Position numbers and translations under genes: made by a program. A stretch of DNA of 64,000 nt from Azonexus hydrophilus. Its GTDB lineage: Bacteria > Pseudomonadota > Gammaproteobacteria > Burkholderiales > Rhodocyclaceae. The notes below the pieces were generated by a model, which was not told the origin of the DNA, made no database searches, and worked only from the letters and a program-made list of their open reading frames with translations. The stretch's first letter is position 1. Every line of letters begins with the position of its first letter. The stretch covers positions 62,001-126,000 of the forward strand of contig NZ_MTHD01000005.1 in assembly GCF_001956855.1 (NCBI RefSeq). Reading direction: 5' to 3'. Shown in pieces: positions 29,202 to 38,900 of the stretch.

Positions 29202-29552
29202 ATGACAACACTCAACGCAGCCGGCCGCTTCCTGGTTGCCGCCTCGGCACTTCTGGTTTCTCTGGCCTTCGCGCCGGCACAGGCAGCAGATGAATATTAC
29301 TTCTACGTCCAGAACAAGACGGATTCCCGCATCACCAAACTGCAGGTTTCCGAAGACAAGAAGACATGGGGCTATTTTGATATCGGCAAGGGCATTTCGC
29401 CCGGCAAGAAAGTCAAATTGACCTGGGATTCCAGCGCCAATGACGAAGAATGCGAACAATGGGTGCGCGCGGTGTTTGCCGATGGTTCGACCAGTGATGT
29501 CAGCAAGATGGACTTTTGCGAGGACCTGGATACGCCGATCGTATTCGAATGA
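29202..29552 (+). CDS. Small secreted protein of unknown function
   Basis: From ATG 29202 (behind TTGGAG) the 116-residue protein has a signal peptide cut after PAQAA near residue 28. The mature domain is an all-beta-looking stretch (EYYFYVQNKTDSRITKLQVS, GKKVKLTWDSS) with two cysteines about 23 residues apart (EECEQW and DFCEDL) that could form a disulfide, and an acidic C-terminus. I do not recognise a named family. It stands alone on the plus strand between the binding-protein gene and pbpC. Confidence 0.8.
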   Translation: MTTLNAAGRFLVAASALLVSLAFAPAQAADEYYFYVQNKTDSRITKLQVSEDKKTWGYFDIGKGISPGKKVKLTWDSSANDEECEQWVRAVFADGSTSDVSKMDFCEDLDTPIVFE

Positions 29553-29580
29553 TGTGCCTGCGGGCGGAGCGATCTGCCCG

Positions 29581-31767
29581 CTATCTGGAGGTCTGACGGG
29601 CTTTGCCGCGCATCGCCCGGATCTCGAAATCGACGCTGTCGAGCATTTTGCCGCGTGCGTCGTGCAGGCTCAGCTGATGGCGCCCTGGTTGCGGCAGCCA
29701 GCTGGCCGGATTGCTGGCCCGAGCCAGCACCTTGCCATCGATTTGCCATTGCCAGCCGCGTTGTGCCGGGGCGGACAGGCGTAGCGGAATTCTCTGGCGG
29801 TCCGGCGGAATGTCCGGGTCGAGCGCGATCACCGTGCCGTCGGTCGGGTAGGTGATGCGCGCCAGCGTGTCGGCACGGGCGGCGCGGATGACGCCCATTT
29901 CGGTCCCCTTGAGGAACCATTCGCGGCGAGCCGCCTCGACTGCCGGTTCGAAACGGATGTCGCGTCCGACAACCGCCGGCGGTGCCGTTGGCGCCGTGCT
30001 GCTGGCAGTGCCGGCGCGCTGCAGCCGGTCCATCACTTCACGCCACACCGGCGCCGCGCCGGAGATGCCGGAAACGTCGTGCATCGGGCTGCCCGAGGCG
30101 TTGCCGACCCAGACGGCGACCGTGTAGCGACGCGAGAAACCGGCACACCAGTTGTCGCGCATGTCCTTGCTGGTGCCGGTCTTGACCGCCGACCAGTACG
30201 GCGTCGTCAGCCAGGATTCGAGGCCGAAGGTGCCGGCGCGGGCGGCGCGGTCGGCGAGGATGTCGGCAACGAGAAATGCCGCTGCCGGGGTGTCGACCGC
30301 ACGCGGCTGGCCGGCGAAAACGCCCTCGCAGCCGCCCTGGCGGCATGGCGGAACAGTCGCGTCACGGGCCGGCACGGCGCGCAGCGGCGTCCACCGGCCG
30401 CCATTGGCCAGCGTCCGGTAGGCGTTGGCCAGCATCAGCAGCGAGATGTCGGCTGAGCCGAGGGCCAGGCTGTAGCCGTACCAGTCGCCATCTTCCTTCA
30501 GGCTGGCGAAACCGTGGGCCTTGAGCCTGTCCTGGAAGGCGTTGGCGCCGACGCGGACCAGCGTTTTCACTGCCGGCACGTTCAGCGAACCGGCCAGCGC
30601 ATGCCGGGCGGAGACCCAGCCACGATATTCCGGGTCGTAGTTCTGTGGCGTGTACAGGCCGTTGCCGGTATCCAGCGACAGCGGCGCGTCGTCGATCAGC
30701 GAGGCCGGCGTCAGCAGGCGCCGTTCGAAAGCCTGCGCGTAGAGGAAGGGCTTCAGCGTCGATCCGGCCTGGCGCAACGCCGTCGCGCCGTCGACCTCGG
30801 CGGCGCCGGAGAGATCGCCGCTGGAGCCGACCCAGGCGAGAATTTCGCCGCTGGCGTTGTCGATGACCAGGACCGCGCCGTCCTCGGCGTTCTGCCGGCT
30901 CAGCGCCGACAGGTGACGACGCAGCGCGTCGCGTGCGAAAGCCTGGAGGTCGGCATCGAGACTGCTGCGCCGGTCGCGGCCAGGTTCGGCGAGCAGCTTG
31001 CGGGCGAGGTGCGGTGCCAGTTGCGGCGCTTCCGGGCGCAGGTCGCGCAGGTTGTTGTTGAGCGCCTGGAAGGTGAAGGCTTCCAGACCACGGCATTCGT
31101 CGGCCCGCTGCAGTTCGGTGAGCAGCGAACAGGCGCGGCGGGCGACGGTTTCCGGCGGCACGTTGGGCGCGCGCAGCAGCACTGCGGCGATCGCCGATTC
31201 GCGGTCGTCGAGGCCGTGCGGCCATTTGCCGAACAACGAGCGGCTCATCGCGGCGACGCCCTGCAACTCGCCGCGAAAGGCGACGAGGTTGAGATAGGCT
31301 TCGACGATGCGGCCTTTGCTCCAGCTGCGTTCGAGGCGCAATGCTGCGGTCGACTGGCCGATTTTGGCAAAAAAGCTGCGTTGACCGCGCCGTTGTCCGT
31401 CTTCCTCGATCAGCCCGGCCAGTTGCATGGTCAGCGTGCTGGCGCCACGCGTGCGGCTGCCGCGCAGGTTGTTCCAGGCGGCACTGCCGGCGGCCAGCCA
31501 GTCGACGCCGCCATGCTCCATGAAGCGCTTGTCCTCGGCCGCGATCACTGCCCGCAGCAGTGCCGGCGAGATATCGGCGAGCGGCGTCCACGCCAGCCGG
31601 CGGACCTGCATGTCGACGCGCAGGCTGTGCAGCGGCCGGCCGTCGCGGGCGAGCAAGGTGGCTTCCGACGGCCGGTAGGCGCTGCGGACCTCAGCGAACG
31701 ATGGCAGCGCCACTGCCGGCAACGGTGCCAGCAGCGTGCATAACAGCAGGAAGACGCGGCGGATCAG
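29581..31767 (-). CDS. pbpC: Penicillin-binding protein 1C
   Basis: PbpC is a bifunctional peptidoglycan enzyme. The 728-residue protein has a signal anchor, the glycosyltransferase domain (AAEDKRFMEHGGVDW, RGASTLTMQL), a transpeptidase domain with SxxK (GSTLKPFLYAQ) and KTG (VKTGTSKDMRDNW), and the C-terminal BiPBP_C domain. The frame is open up to 32505, but that part overlaps the DUF1415 gene. No ATG, GTG or TTG lies before the signal sequence. CTG 31767 overlaps the DUF1415 stop as CTGA and follows GGAAAAA, so I propose a CTG start. The usual partner, an alpha-2-macroglobulin, is about 4 kb upstream rather than adjacent. Confidence 0.88.
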   Translation of the reverse strand: MIRRVFLLLCTLLAPLPAVALPSFAEVRSAYRPSEATLLARDGRPLHSLRVDMQVRRLAWTPLADISPALLRAVIAAEDKRFMEHGGVDWLAAGSAAWNNLRGSRTRGASTLTMQLAGLIEEDGQRRGQRSFFAKIGQSTAALRLERSWSKGRIVEAYLNLVAFRGELQGVAAMSRSLFGKWPHGLDDRESAIAAVLLRAPNVPPETVARRACSLLTELQRADECRGLEAFTFQALNNNLRDLRPEAPQLAPHLARKLLAEPGRDRRSSLDADLQAFARDALRRHLSALSRQNAEDGAVLVIDNASGEILAWVGSSGDLSGAAEVDGATALRQAGSTLKPFLYAQAFERRLLTPASLIDDAPLSLDTGNGLYTPQNYDPEYRGWVSARHALAGSLNVPAVKTLVRVGANAFQDRLKAHGFASLKEDGDWYGYSLALGSADISLLMLANAYRTLANGGRWTPLRAVPARDATVPPCRQGGCEGVFAGQPRAVDTPAAAFLVADILADRAARAGTFGLESWLTTPYWSAVKTGTSKDMRDNWCAGFSRRYTVAVWVGNASGSPMHDVSGISGAAPVWREVMDRLQRAGTASSTAPTAPPAVVGRDIRFEPAVEAARREWFLKGTEMGVIRAARADTLARITYPTDGTVIALDPDIPPDRQRIPLRLSAPAQRGWQWQIDGKVLARASNPASWLPQPGRHQLSLHDARGKMLDSVDFEIRAMRGKARQTSR

Positions 31768-32333
31768 CTGGCCCAGAGTTTTTTCCAGCCGTCGTGACCA
31801 AGGCGCTGCATGGTCTCGATGTTGCGCTCGAAGATCGATTCGGCCTCGGGGAAGGCGGCCACCGCACGGTCGATGCTGCTTTCGCGGAGCAGGTGCAGCG
31901 TCGGGTAGGGCGAGCGGTTGGTGAAGTTGGCGATGTCGTCCGGCTCGCAGCCGGCGAATTCGTATTGCGGGTGCAGGCTGGCGATCTGGAAGACGCCTTC
32001 CAGGTCGAGGTTGCGCAGCAGCGCGTTGGCTTCGGCGAGGAAGAAATGGTAGTCGAGGAAATTGGTCATCGCCCGCGGGTGGATCAGCAGCGTCGTGTCG
32101 AGTTGCGCCGGGGGCGTGGCTGCGAGCAGCGCAAATTCGGCGTCCAGTTCGGCGAGCAGTTCGTCGGCCGTGCTGGCTGCGGTCAACGCGTAACGGACCT
32201 GCTTTTTGACGAAGACGCTCTTTGCGAACGGACACAGGTTCAAGCCGATGACTGCGCGTTCCAGCCAGGATTGCGTGTCTGCGACGATGTGTTCGGCATC
32301 GGATTCGGTGTAGGGGTGGAGCAACGGATACAT
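31764..32333 (-). CDS. DUF1415 family protein
   Basis: The 189-residue cytosolic protein matches DUF1415, with WLERAVIGLNLCPFAKSV near the start, a central LLIHPRAMTNFLDYHFFL, and FTNRSPYPTLHLLRESSI. Function unknown. I chose ATG 32333 because the family begins just before this block; the longer frame to 32489 would run into the divergent glpE promoter region. Its stop overlaps the proposed pbpC start. Confidence 0.87.
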   Translation of the reverse strand: MYPLLHPYTESDAEHIVADTQSWLERAVIGLNLCPFAKSVFVKKQVRYALTAASTADELLAELDAEFALLAATPPAQLDTTLLIHPRAMTNFLDYHFFLAEANALLRNLDLEGVFQIASLHPQYEFAGCEPDDIANFTNRSPYPTLHLLRESSIDRAVAAFPEAESIFERNIETMQRLGHDGWKKLWAS

Positions 32334-32503
32334 GCGCAGGTACCTTGGCGGAGATGCACCGTATTCTAGCCCGCCGGCTGGCGGATGTCGTACATGCAAC
32401 ACCGGCTTGCCAGCGGATGCCACGGTAACAGGGCGTTCCGGCCAGATGCCGGGCTGGCATTGCTCTTGCATCGCTGCTGCATCCGCCAACCCGAGTTCCG
32501 ATC

Positions 32504-32827
32504 ATGAACGCCAGTGACCGTATCCCCTACCAGTGCATTTCTCCCGTACAGGCTGTCGAACTGCTGCGCCAGGAAGTCAGTCTGACCATTTTCGACGTGC
32601 GCGATCTGGTCAGTTACCGCCAGGGCCACATTGAGGGTGCCGCCCAGCTTTCCGAGGAGCGCGTGCTGGCCTGGATCAAGCGTCTGCCGAAAGAGCAGCC
32701 GTTGCTGATCTACTGTTACCACGGTAACGCCAGCCAGACCTATGCGCAGATGTTCAGCGATTTCCGTTTCCAGCGCGTGTTCAGCGTCGACGGCGGTTAC
32801 GAAAAGCTGGTGGCGGCGCTGGCATGA
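32504..32827 (+). CDS. glpE: Single-domain rhodanese, GlpE-type thiosulfate sulfurtransferase
   Basis: The 107-residue protein is one rhodanese domain with active-site loop CYHGNAS, catalytic C71, close to the CYHGNSS loop of E. coli GlpE. Upstream are FDVRDLVSYRQGHIEGAA and the C-terminal VFSVDGGYEKLV. It transfers sulfane sulfur from thiosulfate to acceptors such as cyanide or thioredoxin. It overlaps the following GST gene by 4 bases, so the two are coupled and both may handle thiols. Confidence 0.9.
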   Translation: MNASDRIPYQCISPVQAVELLRQEVSLTIFDVRDLVSYRQGHIEGAAQLSEERVLAWIKRLPKEQPLLIYCYHGNASQTYAQMFSDFRFQRVFSVDGGYEKLVAALA

Positions 32828-33456
32828 CCAAGAAGTTCTACATGACGCCCGGTTCGTGCTCGACCGGCATCCATATTCTGCTCGAAGAATGCGGTCTGGT
32901 GTTCGAGGCCTGGATCATCAATCTGCTGGCCGGTGACCAGTACAAGAAGGATTATCAGGCGATCAATCCCAAGGGCACGATTCCGGCGCTGGTGCTCGAC
33001 GATGGCACGGCGCTGACCGAATTTTCGGCGATTGCCTGGTGGCTGGCGCGTAGCTACCCGAAGCGCAAGCTGCTGCCGGCCGACATTGCCGGTGAGGTGC
33101 GCGTGCTCGGCTGGCTCAACTACATCGTCCATACGCTGCACACGCAAGGTTTTGCCCGCATTTTCACGACCGAGCGTTTTGCGCCGAGTTCCTGCGACCA
33201 TGAATCGGTGCAGGCACAAGGCCGCCAGATCATCGACCAGGGATTTGCCTTGATCAATCGCGAACTTGCCGGCCGCAACTGGCTGGCCGACGATTTCGGC
33301 ATTGCCGACGCAGCGCTGTTCTACGTCGAGTTCTGGGCAGTGCGCACCGACATCCCGCTGCCCGAACATTGCGCCGCCCACTACCGGCGCATGCTGACGC
33401 GGCCGGCGGTACGCCAGGTGCTGGCCGAAGAGGGCTACGCCTCGGCGCTGCGCTGA
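32824..33456 (+). CDS. Glutathione S-transferase (beta-class-like)
   Basis: The 210-residue protein has the thioredoxin-like N-domain with MTPGSCSTGIHILLEE, where C12 matches the cysteine of beta-class GSTs, then NPKGTIPALVLDDG (cis-Pro) and LTEFSAIAWWLA (glutathione binding). An all-helical C-domain ends with the ADDFGIADAALF N-capping box. Substrate unknown. Its start overlaps the rhodanese stop by 4 bases. Confidence 0.9.
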   Translation: MTKKFYMTPGSCSTGIHILLEECGLVFEAWIINLLAGDQYKKDYQAINPKGTIPALVLDDGTALTEFSAIAWWLARSYPKRKLLPADIAGEVRVLGWLNYIVHTLHTQGFARIFTTERFAPSSCDHESVQAQGRQIIDQGFALINRELAGRNWLADDFGIADAALFYVEFWAVRTDIPLPEHCAAHYRRMLTRPAVRQVLAEEGYASALR

Positions 33457-33520
33457 AGGATTGGCGCGGACGGCCGCAATCCGTTAAATTGCGCGGCGAT
33501 CCCCCAGCAAGGAAGCGCCC

Positions 33521-33904
33521 GTGTTCTACGTCGTCGAAAGCAGCAAGTCGTTCCAGGAAGTCGTCTTCGATCTGGAGCCGGTGGTTCAGCGCCTCGGTTT
33601 CGTCGTTCTGCATCGTCACGATTTGGCGGAAATCCTCTATCGCCGCGAGATCGGTATCGACGAGGAATGCATGGTGTTCGATATTGCCAACTACCGCCAT
33701 CTGGAACGCTTGCTGGCCTGCGGGCTGCGACTTTCGGCGCTGTTGCCCTGGCGGATTTCGGTTTTTACCGAGAACGGTGTCACCCGTCTGGCGTTGTTGC
33801 GTCCCGAGACCCTGCTGGCCCCGCCCGGGAGCGACCCGGTACTGGCCCGTCTGGCGGCCGAGATGGAAGAAAAAATGGTGCAGATCGTCGACGAAGCGCG
33901 CTAG
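33521..33904 (+). CDS. DUF302 domain protein
   Basis: The 127-residue protein matches DUF302: SSKSFQEVVFDLEPVVQRLGF at the start, CMVFDIANYRHLERLLA in the middle, and the LLPWRISVFTENG segment where this family is conserved, followed by a helical tail. The start is GTG at 33521 behind AAGGAAG. No signal peptide. Function is not established. It lies 64 bases after the GST gene. Confidence 0.85.
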   Translation: MFYVVESSKSFQEVVFDLEPVVQRLGFVVLHRHDLAEILYRREIGIDEECMVFDIANYRHLERLLACGLRLSALLPWRISVFTENGVTRLALLRPETLLAPPGSDPVLARLAAEMEEKMVQIVDEAR

Positions 33905-34027
33905 CTTTTTCGACTCGATGCCCTTAGGTGCGGTGTCGCACCGATTGTCTTCGTCACCTGTTCTATAACTCCGTCCAGCAGCATCGCTGCCTGTCCATTT
34001 CGGGACAGGGCTTAACGGAGAAGAACA

Positions 34028-34411
34028 ATGAACCTGAATTTCAGACCATGGGTTGCGCTAACGATGTTATGCGCAGCCACCATGTTTGGCGCTTATGGCT
34101 GCAGCAGCCTGAAAACGCCGGCTACTGCCGATGTCGCGGTATCGAAGGCCGCTGTGGATAACGCAGCTGGTGCCGATGGCGCGGAATACGCTCCGGTCGA
34201 GATGCGTCTGGCCCGGGAAAAGCTCGCGCTGGCCAACAAGGCGCTGGCTGACAAGGATTACCAGCTGGCTTCCCAACTGGCCAACGAAGCCCGAGCCGAT
34301 GCCAGGCTGGCGCAAGGCAAGGCCAATTCAGCCAAGGCCCAGGCGGCAGCCACCGCGCTCGAATCCGATATCCGGGTTCTTGATGAAGAACTGCAACGCA
34401 TCCGCAATTAA
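34028..34411 (+). CDS. DUF4398-type lipoprotein
   Basis: The 127-residue protein has a signal peptide ending at a probable lipid cysteine (GAYGC, C25). A helical region of about 90 residues rich in Ala, Lys and Glu follows (MRLAREKLALANKALADKDY, QLANEARADARLAQGKA), as in DUF4398 proteins. The strong AGAAG site precedes ATG 34028. The next gene, 44 bases downstream, has the same domain plus OmpA, so the pair probably acts together in the outer membrane or periplasm. Confidence 0.82.
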   Translation: MNLNFRPWVALTMLCAATMFGAYGCSSLKTPATADVAVSKAAVDNAAGADGAEYAPVEMRLAREKLALANKALADKDYQLASQLANEARADARLAQGKANSAKAQAAATALESDIRVLDEELQRIRN

Positions 34412-34455
34412 GCCGCAGCACACTTTTTGTGCCAGAAGTCATGAAGGAAAAATCC

Positions 34456-35304
34456 ATGAAAAATCGTATTGTCATGCCAGCCATGCTGGCAATTGCCGCC
34501 CTGCTTGGCGCCTGTACGTCCATGCCGCGAACGACCAGCCTGCTGGACCAGACGCATGTCGAGTATCGGGCGGCGCAAAATAATGCTGATGTCGGCAGTC
34601 ATGCAACGCTGGAATTGAAACAGGCCGGTGAGGCGCTGGCGCTTGCCGATACTGCCGCTGCCAATCGCGACAGTGCGGAGCGCGTCGATCAACTGGCCTA
34701 TCTGGCCCGGCAGAAAGTTGCGCTTGCCCAGGAAGTAGGCAAGCGCAAGGCCGCCGAAAGCGATGTTGCCAAGTCGGGAAAAATGCGCGATGAAATGCGC
34801 CTGGCGCAACGCACCAACGAAGCGGATCGCGCACATCTGACAGCCGATGCGGCGCGCCGTGACACGGCCGAAGCCAACGTCCGGGTTGCCAGGCTGGAGG
34901 CGCAACTGGCCGATCTGGCAGCGAAGAAGACCGAGCGCGGAATGGTCATCACCCTTGGCGATGTGCTGTTCGCAACCGACCAGCACCAGTTGAACGAGCA
35001 AGGTATGGTCACGATCCGGAAATTGTCGCAATTCCTTCTGCAGCACCCTGCGCGCAGCGTGCTGATCGAGGGGGTCACAGACAGCACCGGCGGTATTCGC
35101 CATAACCAGCGATTGTCCGAGCGTCGAGCCGGTGCCGTTGCACGTAGCCTGATCGATCATGGCATCGCCCGCAAACGCATCGAGACGCGTGGTTATGGCC
35201 AGGAATATCCGGTGGCTTCGAATGCCACGACGACTGACCGCCAGTTGAACCGGCGTGTCGAAATCGTGCTTTCCGAAGATGGTGGCAGGGTCAAGCCGCG
35301 CTGA
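34456..35304 (+). CDS. DUF4398-OmpA lipoprotein (peptidoglycan-binding)
   Basis: From ATG 34456 (site AAGGAAAAA) the 282-residue protein has a lipobox LLGAC (C20), then a helical DUF4398-like domain (about 25-140, LKQAGEALALADTAAANRD), and a C-terminal OmpA domain (about 160-275). The OmpA domain carries LIEGVTDSTGGIRHNQRLSERRA and TDRQLNRRVEIVLSE and should bind peptidoglycan. It likely tethers the outer membrane to the wall. An upstream in-frame start at 34429 would add nine residues ahead of the signal and is less likely. A terminator follows. Confidence 0.88.
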   Translation: MKNRIVMPAMLAIAALLGACTSMPRTTSLLDQTHVEYRAAQNNADVGSHATLELKQAGEALALADTAAANRDSAERVDQLAYLARQKVALAQEVGKRKAAESDVAKSGKMRDEMRLAQRTNEADRAHLTADAARRDTAEANVRVARLEAQLADLAAKKTERGMVITLGDVLFATDQHQLNEQGMVTIRKLSQFLLQHPARSVLIEGVTDSTGGIRHNQRLSERRAGAVARSLIDHGIARKRIETRGYGQEYPVASNATTTDRQLNRRVEIVLSEDGGRVKPR

Positions 35305-35334
35305 AGGAAAACTGCGATCCGCGTGTCGCGATGG

Positions 35335-35373
35335 ATGACGCCCTGCTGATGCCCTGTCAGCAGGGCGTCATTT
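35335..35373 (+). terminator. Terminator after the OmpA lipoprotein gene
   Basis: A perfect 15-bp stem (35335-35349 with 35357-35371, 7-base loop) is followed by TT. The right arm contains the stop codon and last codon of the minus-strand gene ending at 35357, so the hairpin overlaps that coding region. Confidence 0.75.
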
Positions 35374-35737
35374 CGTAATGTGGGTGTTGTGCCAGTGTGC
35401 GCAAGACGTAATCGGCAATTTCCCTGGGCAACAGGGCGGATTCCCCGGCGAAGGCGGCATGCAGTCCTGCCACATCGACACGCGCTTCCTGTTGCAGGAT
35501 CGGCGAGCCCTTGTGCCTGAGCGGGCGTCCCTCACCGTCGTCTACCGTCGTATGGGAAAAGCCGCTCTGCGGCAGCCAGCGCAGGGAGCGTTGCTGGCGT
35601 GGCTTGTCGTAGCAGAGCTCGAAACCGGCTGGGGTTTCGTCATCTTCCAGCCAGACGATCAGGTCGAATTCCCGGGAATGAAACCAGCGGCGCTTTTTTT
35701 CGCCAGGAATCTGGCGAACATGGATGTTTTCTTTCAT
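35357..35737 (-). CDS. Conserved-looking orphan protein of unknown function
   Basis: The 126-residue protein (ATG 35737) has no signal peptide or membrane segment. It is rich in charged and aromatic residues (RRWFHSREFDLIVWLEDDE, GFELCYDKPRQQRSLRW) and ends with a helical HAAFAGESALLPREIADYVLRTL. The segment FDLIVW and FELCYD suggests a small beta-sheet domain. I cannot name a family. The upstream open frame to 35851 has no conserved look, so I keep the shorter start. It is downstream of the alpha-2-macroglobulin gene on the same strand, with a spacer of 171 bases. Confidence 0.7.
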   Translation of the reverse strand: MKENIHVRQIPGEKKRRWFHSREFDLIVWLEDDETPAGFELCYDKPRQQRSLRWLPQSGFSHTTVDDGEGRPLRHKGSPILQQEARVDVAGLHAAFAGESALLPREIADYVLRTLAQHPHYEMTPC

Positions 35738-35908
35738 TGTGACTCCGGCGTCCGCACGCCCGTGCGTGCGTGATTGGAATCTGCCGTTGCCCCGATGAGG
35801 TGTTGTCTGGCGGCACATGCGCCGATCGAATGGAAGGCGCGCGCCGATCACCGGGCAACAGCAGAACTGGCGCCATGGTAGTTGACAATGACATATGACA
35901 CAAGGATT

Positions 35909-38900
35909 TCAATCGGCGACTGTCATCCGCTGGTTCGGCAATTCTCCGTAGACATCCGGCGCGTACATCGCCTCGACCCGCGTCGGCGGCATGGCGAAGT
36001 CGCCAGCGTTGTTCAGGCGCACGGTGTAGGCGATCTGCGTGCGGCCGCGCGGCAGCACTTCGTAGTAGCCACGCCAGGCGCTGAAACTGCGTTCAATGAA
36101 GCTGGGCCAGCGGCCTTCGCGGGCGTCGCTTTCGCCCTGCGTGGCGATGGCCGAGTCGCGGCCGTCGCCGTCGCCGAGGATGCGCGCGCCAGCCGGGATC
36201 GGGTCGCTGATCGCCACCCAGCTCATGTCGTGCTCGGCGTCGATGCTCAGCGTCACCCGCCACAGGTCGCCACGGCTGAACTTGCCCGGCGTCTTCTGTT
36301 GCAGCGGTGTCAGTTGCCGGTTGATGCGGTAACCGGCGTAACGCGGTGGGCCGTCGGGGATCGCCGCCAACACCTGGGCGTTGGCCCAGGGCTTGCCGCT
36401 GCCGGCGTGGCTGAGCGACAGCGCGTCGTCCTTGCCGGGTTTGGCCGGCCAGGGCAGCGCGAGTGGCTTACCGTCGGCGGTCTTCCAGTCGAATTCGGCG
36501 CTGGCCGGGGCCAGCGTTGCCTTGGTGACGCCGGTCACCGCCTCGCGCTCGAACTTCTGCGCGAAGCGGTCGAGCGTCACTCGCGCCCAGGCGTTGGCCG
36601 TGGTCGTCAGCCAGCGGCCGCGCTGCTGGCGTTCGAGCGCGCCCTGCAGCAGGCGCGGCAGGTCGGCCTGCCAGTCGGCGTCGTCGAACATCGCCTCGAT
36701 CAGGCGGAAAGCGTTGGCGTCGGCGCTGGCCATCATCCACCAGCCGTAGTCGGCACGCTCATTGGCGAAGACCAGCCGGCTGCCGGCGTAGCCGAGGCGG
36801 TTGCGCAGTTCCTGGCGGGCGGCGGCGTATCTGGCGTCGCGCTGCGGCAGCTCGGGCAGCGCCTTGAGCACCAGCGTCCAGTCGATCAGCGCCGCGGTTG
36901 GCAGCAACAGCGGGTCGATGTCGAGCGCTGCTGCCGCGCGCTGCGGCTTCTCGCCCTGGCGGACCAGCGCCTGCATGGCGTTGAGCCGGCGGTGCAGGCG
37001 CACGTCGCCGGCAAAGCCGGGCGCCCATTCGTCGCGCTTCAGGCGCCCGTCGACGAAGGCGTTCAGGCCCTGCAGCATGCGCCGGCGGCTGTCTTCTGGC
37101 AGCGTGAAGCCGGCCAGCGTGACCACGTCGAGCAGGTAGGCGGTCAGCGTCGGGCTGCCGCTCAGGCCGGGGAAGTAGGCGGCCAGGCCGTTGTTGTCGA
37201 GGTAGCCGGGCAGGGTGTCGGCGATCTGCTGCCAGCGCGCCGGGTCGTGCAGGCCGACCGCGACCGAGGTTTTCTGTTCCAGGCAGGCGTAGGGGTAATC
37301 GGCGAAGAAGCGCAGCAGGCCGGGCGGCGGTGTCGCCAGCTTGGGCGACAGCGCGACCTCGAGGCCGCCCTTGTCGGGCAGCGCGCCGGTCGGTTGCGTT
37401 ACCGGCAGGCGGGTGTCGCCGTCGACACGCAGGAAGCTGGCGTGCTGGACGGTGACCGGCACGGCAGGCGCCACCTGCTGGGTGATGCGCAGCGTGTCGC
37501 TGGCCTTGCCGCCATCTTCGCGGGCGGCGAATTCCCAGGTTTCCGCGCTGATGCCTTCTCCAGCCTGCATCGGCCAGCGCAGTTCGCCGGCGCTTTCCGG
37601 TGCCAGCGTCAGTTTCTGCGCAGCCAGCGTTTTTGCCCCGCTCTTGCCGTCGACCGTGAGATTCATCGCCTGGGCGGTGCCGTTGCGCAGCGTCAGTGTC
37701 GCCGTGTAGCGGTCGCCCTCGCGGACCAGCGGCGGCAGGCCGGAGATGATCTGGAGATCCTGTTTGGTCCTGATCGTCGCGCTGCCGGTGCCGAACAATG
37801 CGCTGCCGGCGCTGGCGATGGCGACCAGCTTGAACTCGCTGAGCGAGTCGTTGATCGGTACGCGGATGGTCGCGTTGCCGCCGGCATCGAGCACCACCTT
37901 GGGCTGCCACAGCAGCAGCGTGTCGAACAGTTCGCGCGCCGGTGCCTTGCCACCACCGCCGCCCGGCGGCAGCGCCTTCTTGCCGAAGTGGCGCTTGCCG
38001 ATGACCATGCCTTGCGCGGTCGCGGTTTCGACCGCATAGCCACGTGTCGGCAGCATCGCTTCGAGCAGGTTCCAGGTGTCGTTCGGGCGCAGTTCGAGCA
38101 GCGCCTGGTCGACGGCGGCGAAGGCGACCTCGCTGCCGGCCGGCAGCGGCTTGCCGTCGGGCGTGCTGACGCGGATTTTCACCGTTGCCTGCTCGCGCGG
38201 CTTGTAGTCGGCTCTGTCGCTGCTGACGTCGACCTTGAGCTGGAAGGCTTCGGTGCCGACGGCGATCTCGGCGAGGCCGATGCGGTACGAAGGCTTGGCC
38301 AGGTCGACCATGGCCGTCGGCTGGTCCGGGTTCCACCAGGCGCGGAACCAGGCCAGCGGCTCGCGCCAGCCCCACTGGAACAGGCTGTACCACTTCAGCG
38401 GCTCGACCCGGCCACGGACGACCAGCACCGAGATGAAGGCGTTCGGCCCCCATTCGCCGCGCACCGGCACTTCCACCGTCGGCTTGAAGCGCGACAGCGG
38501 CTGGACGAAGCTTTCGAGGATGCCGCCGGCTTCGACCGAAATCAGCGCGGTGGCTTCGCGGAACGGCGTGCGCACCTGGAAGCGGGCGGTTTCGCCGGCG
38601 GCCCAGGCCTTCTTCTCCGGAATCACGTCGATGCGGTCCTGATTGCCGGCGGCGAACCACAGGTCACCGCCACCGGAAACCCAATAGCTGGTGCCGGCGC
38701 GGGCGACGTTGCCCTTGACGTCGCGGGTCTCGGCGAGCAGGTAGATGGCGCCGGGATCGGCGACGGTGAGCTCGCACAGCAGCAGGCCACGGCTGTCGGT
38801 CTGGCCAGCGCAGACCTCGCCGAGGTCGCGGTAGTCCTGGGTGTTCTCGTAGGCGTAGAAGCCGCCGACGATGCGCCGCCGGTGGCTGCTGTCGATGCGG

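Noticed and set aside
31768-32505. N-terminal extension of pbpC to 974 residues
   Set aside because: The added part is in a shadow frame of the DUF1415 gene, is Arg-rich and precedes a normal signal sequence.
33945-33969. TTGTCT/TATAAC as promoter of the DUF4398 gene
   Set aside because: The spacer is only 13 bases; TATAAC may be a -10 box but the pair is not convincing.
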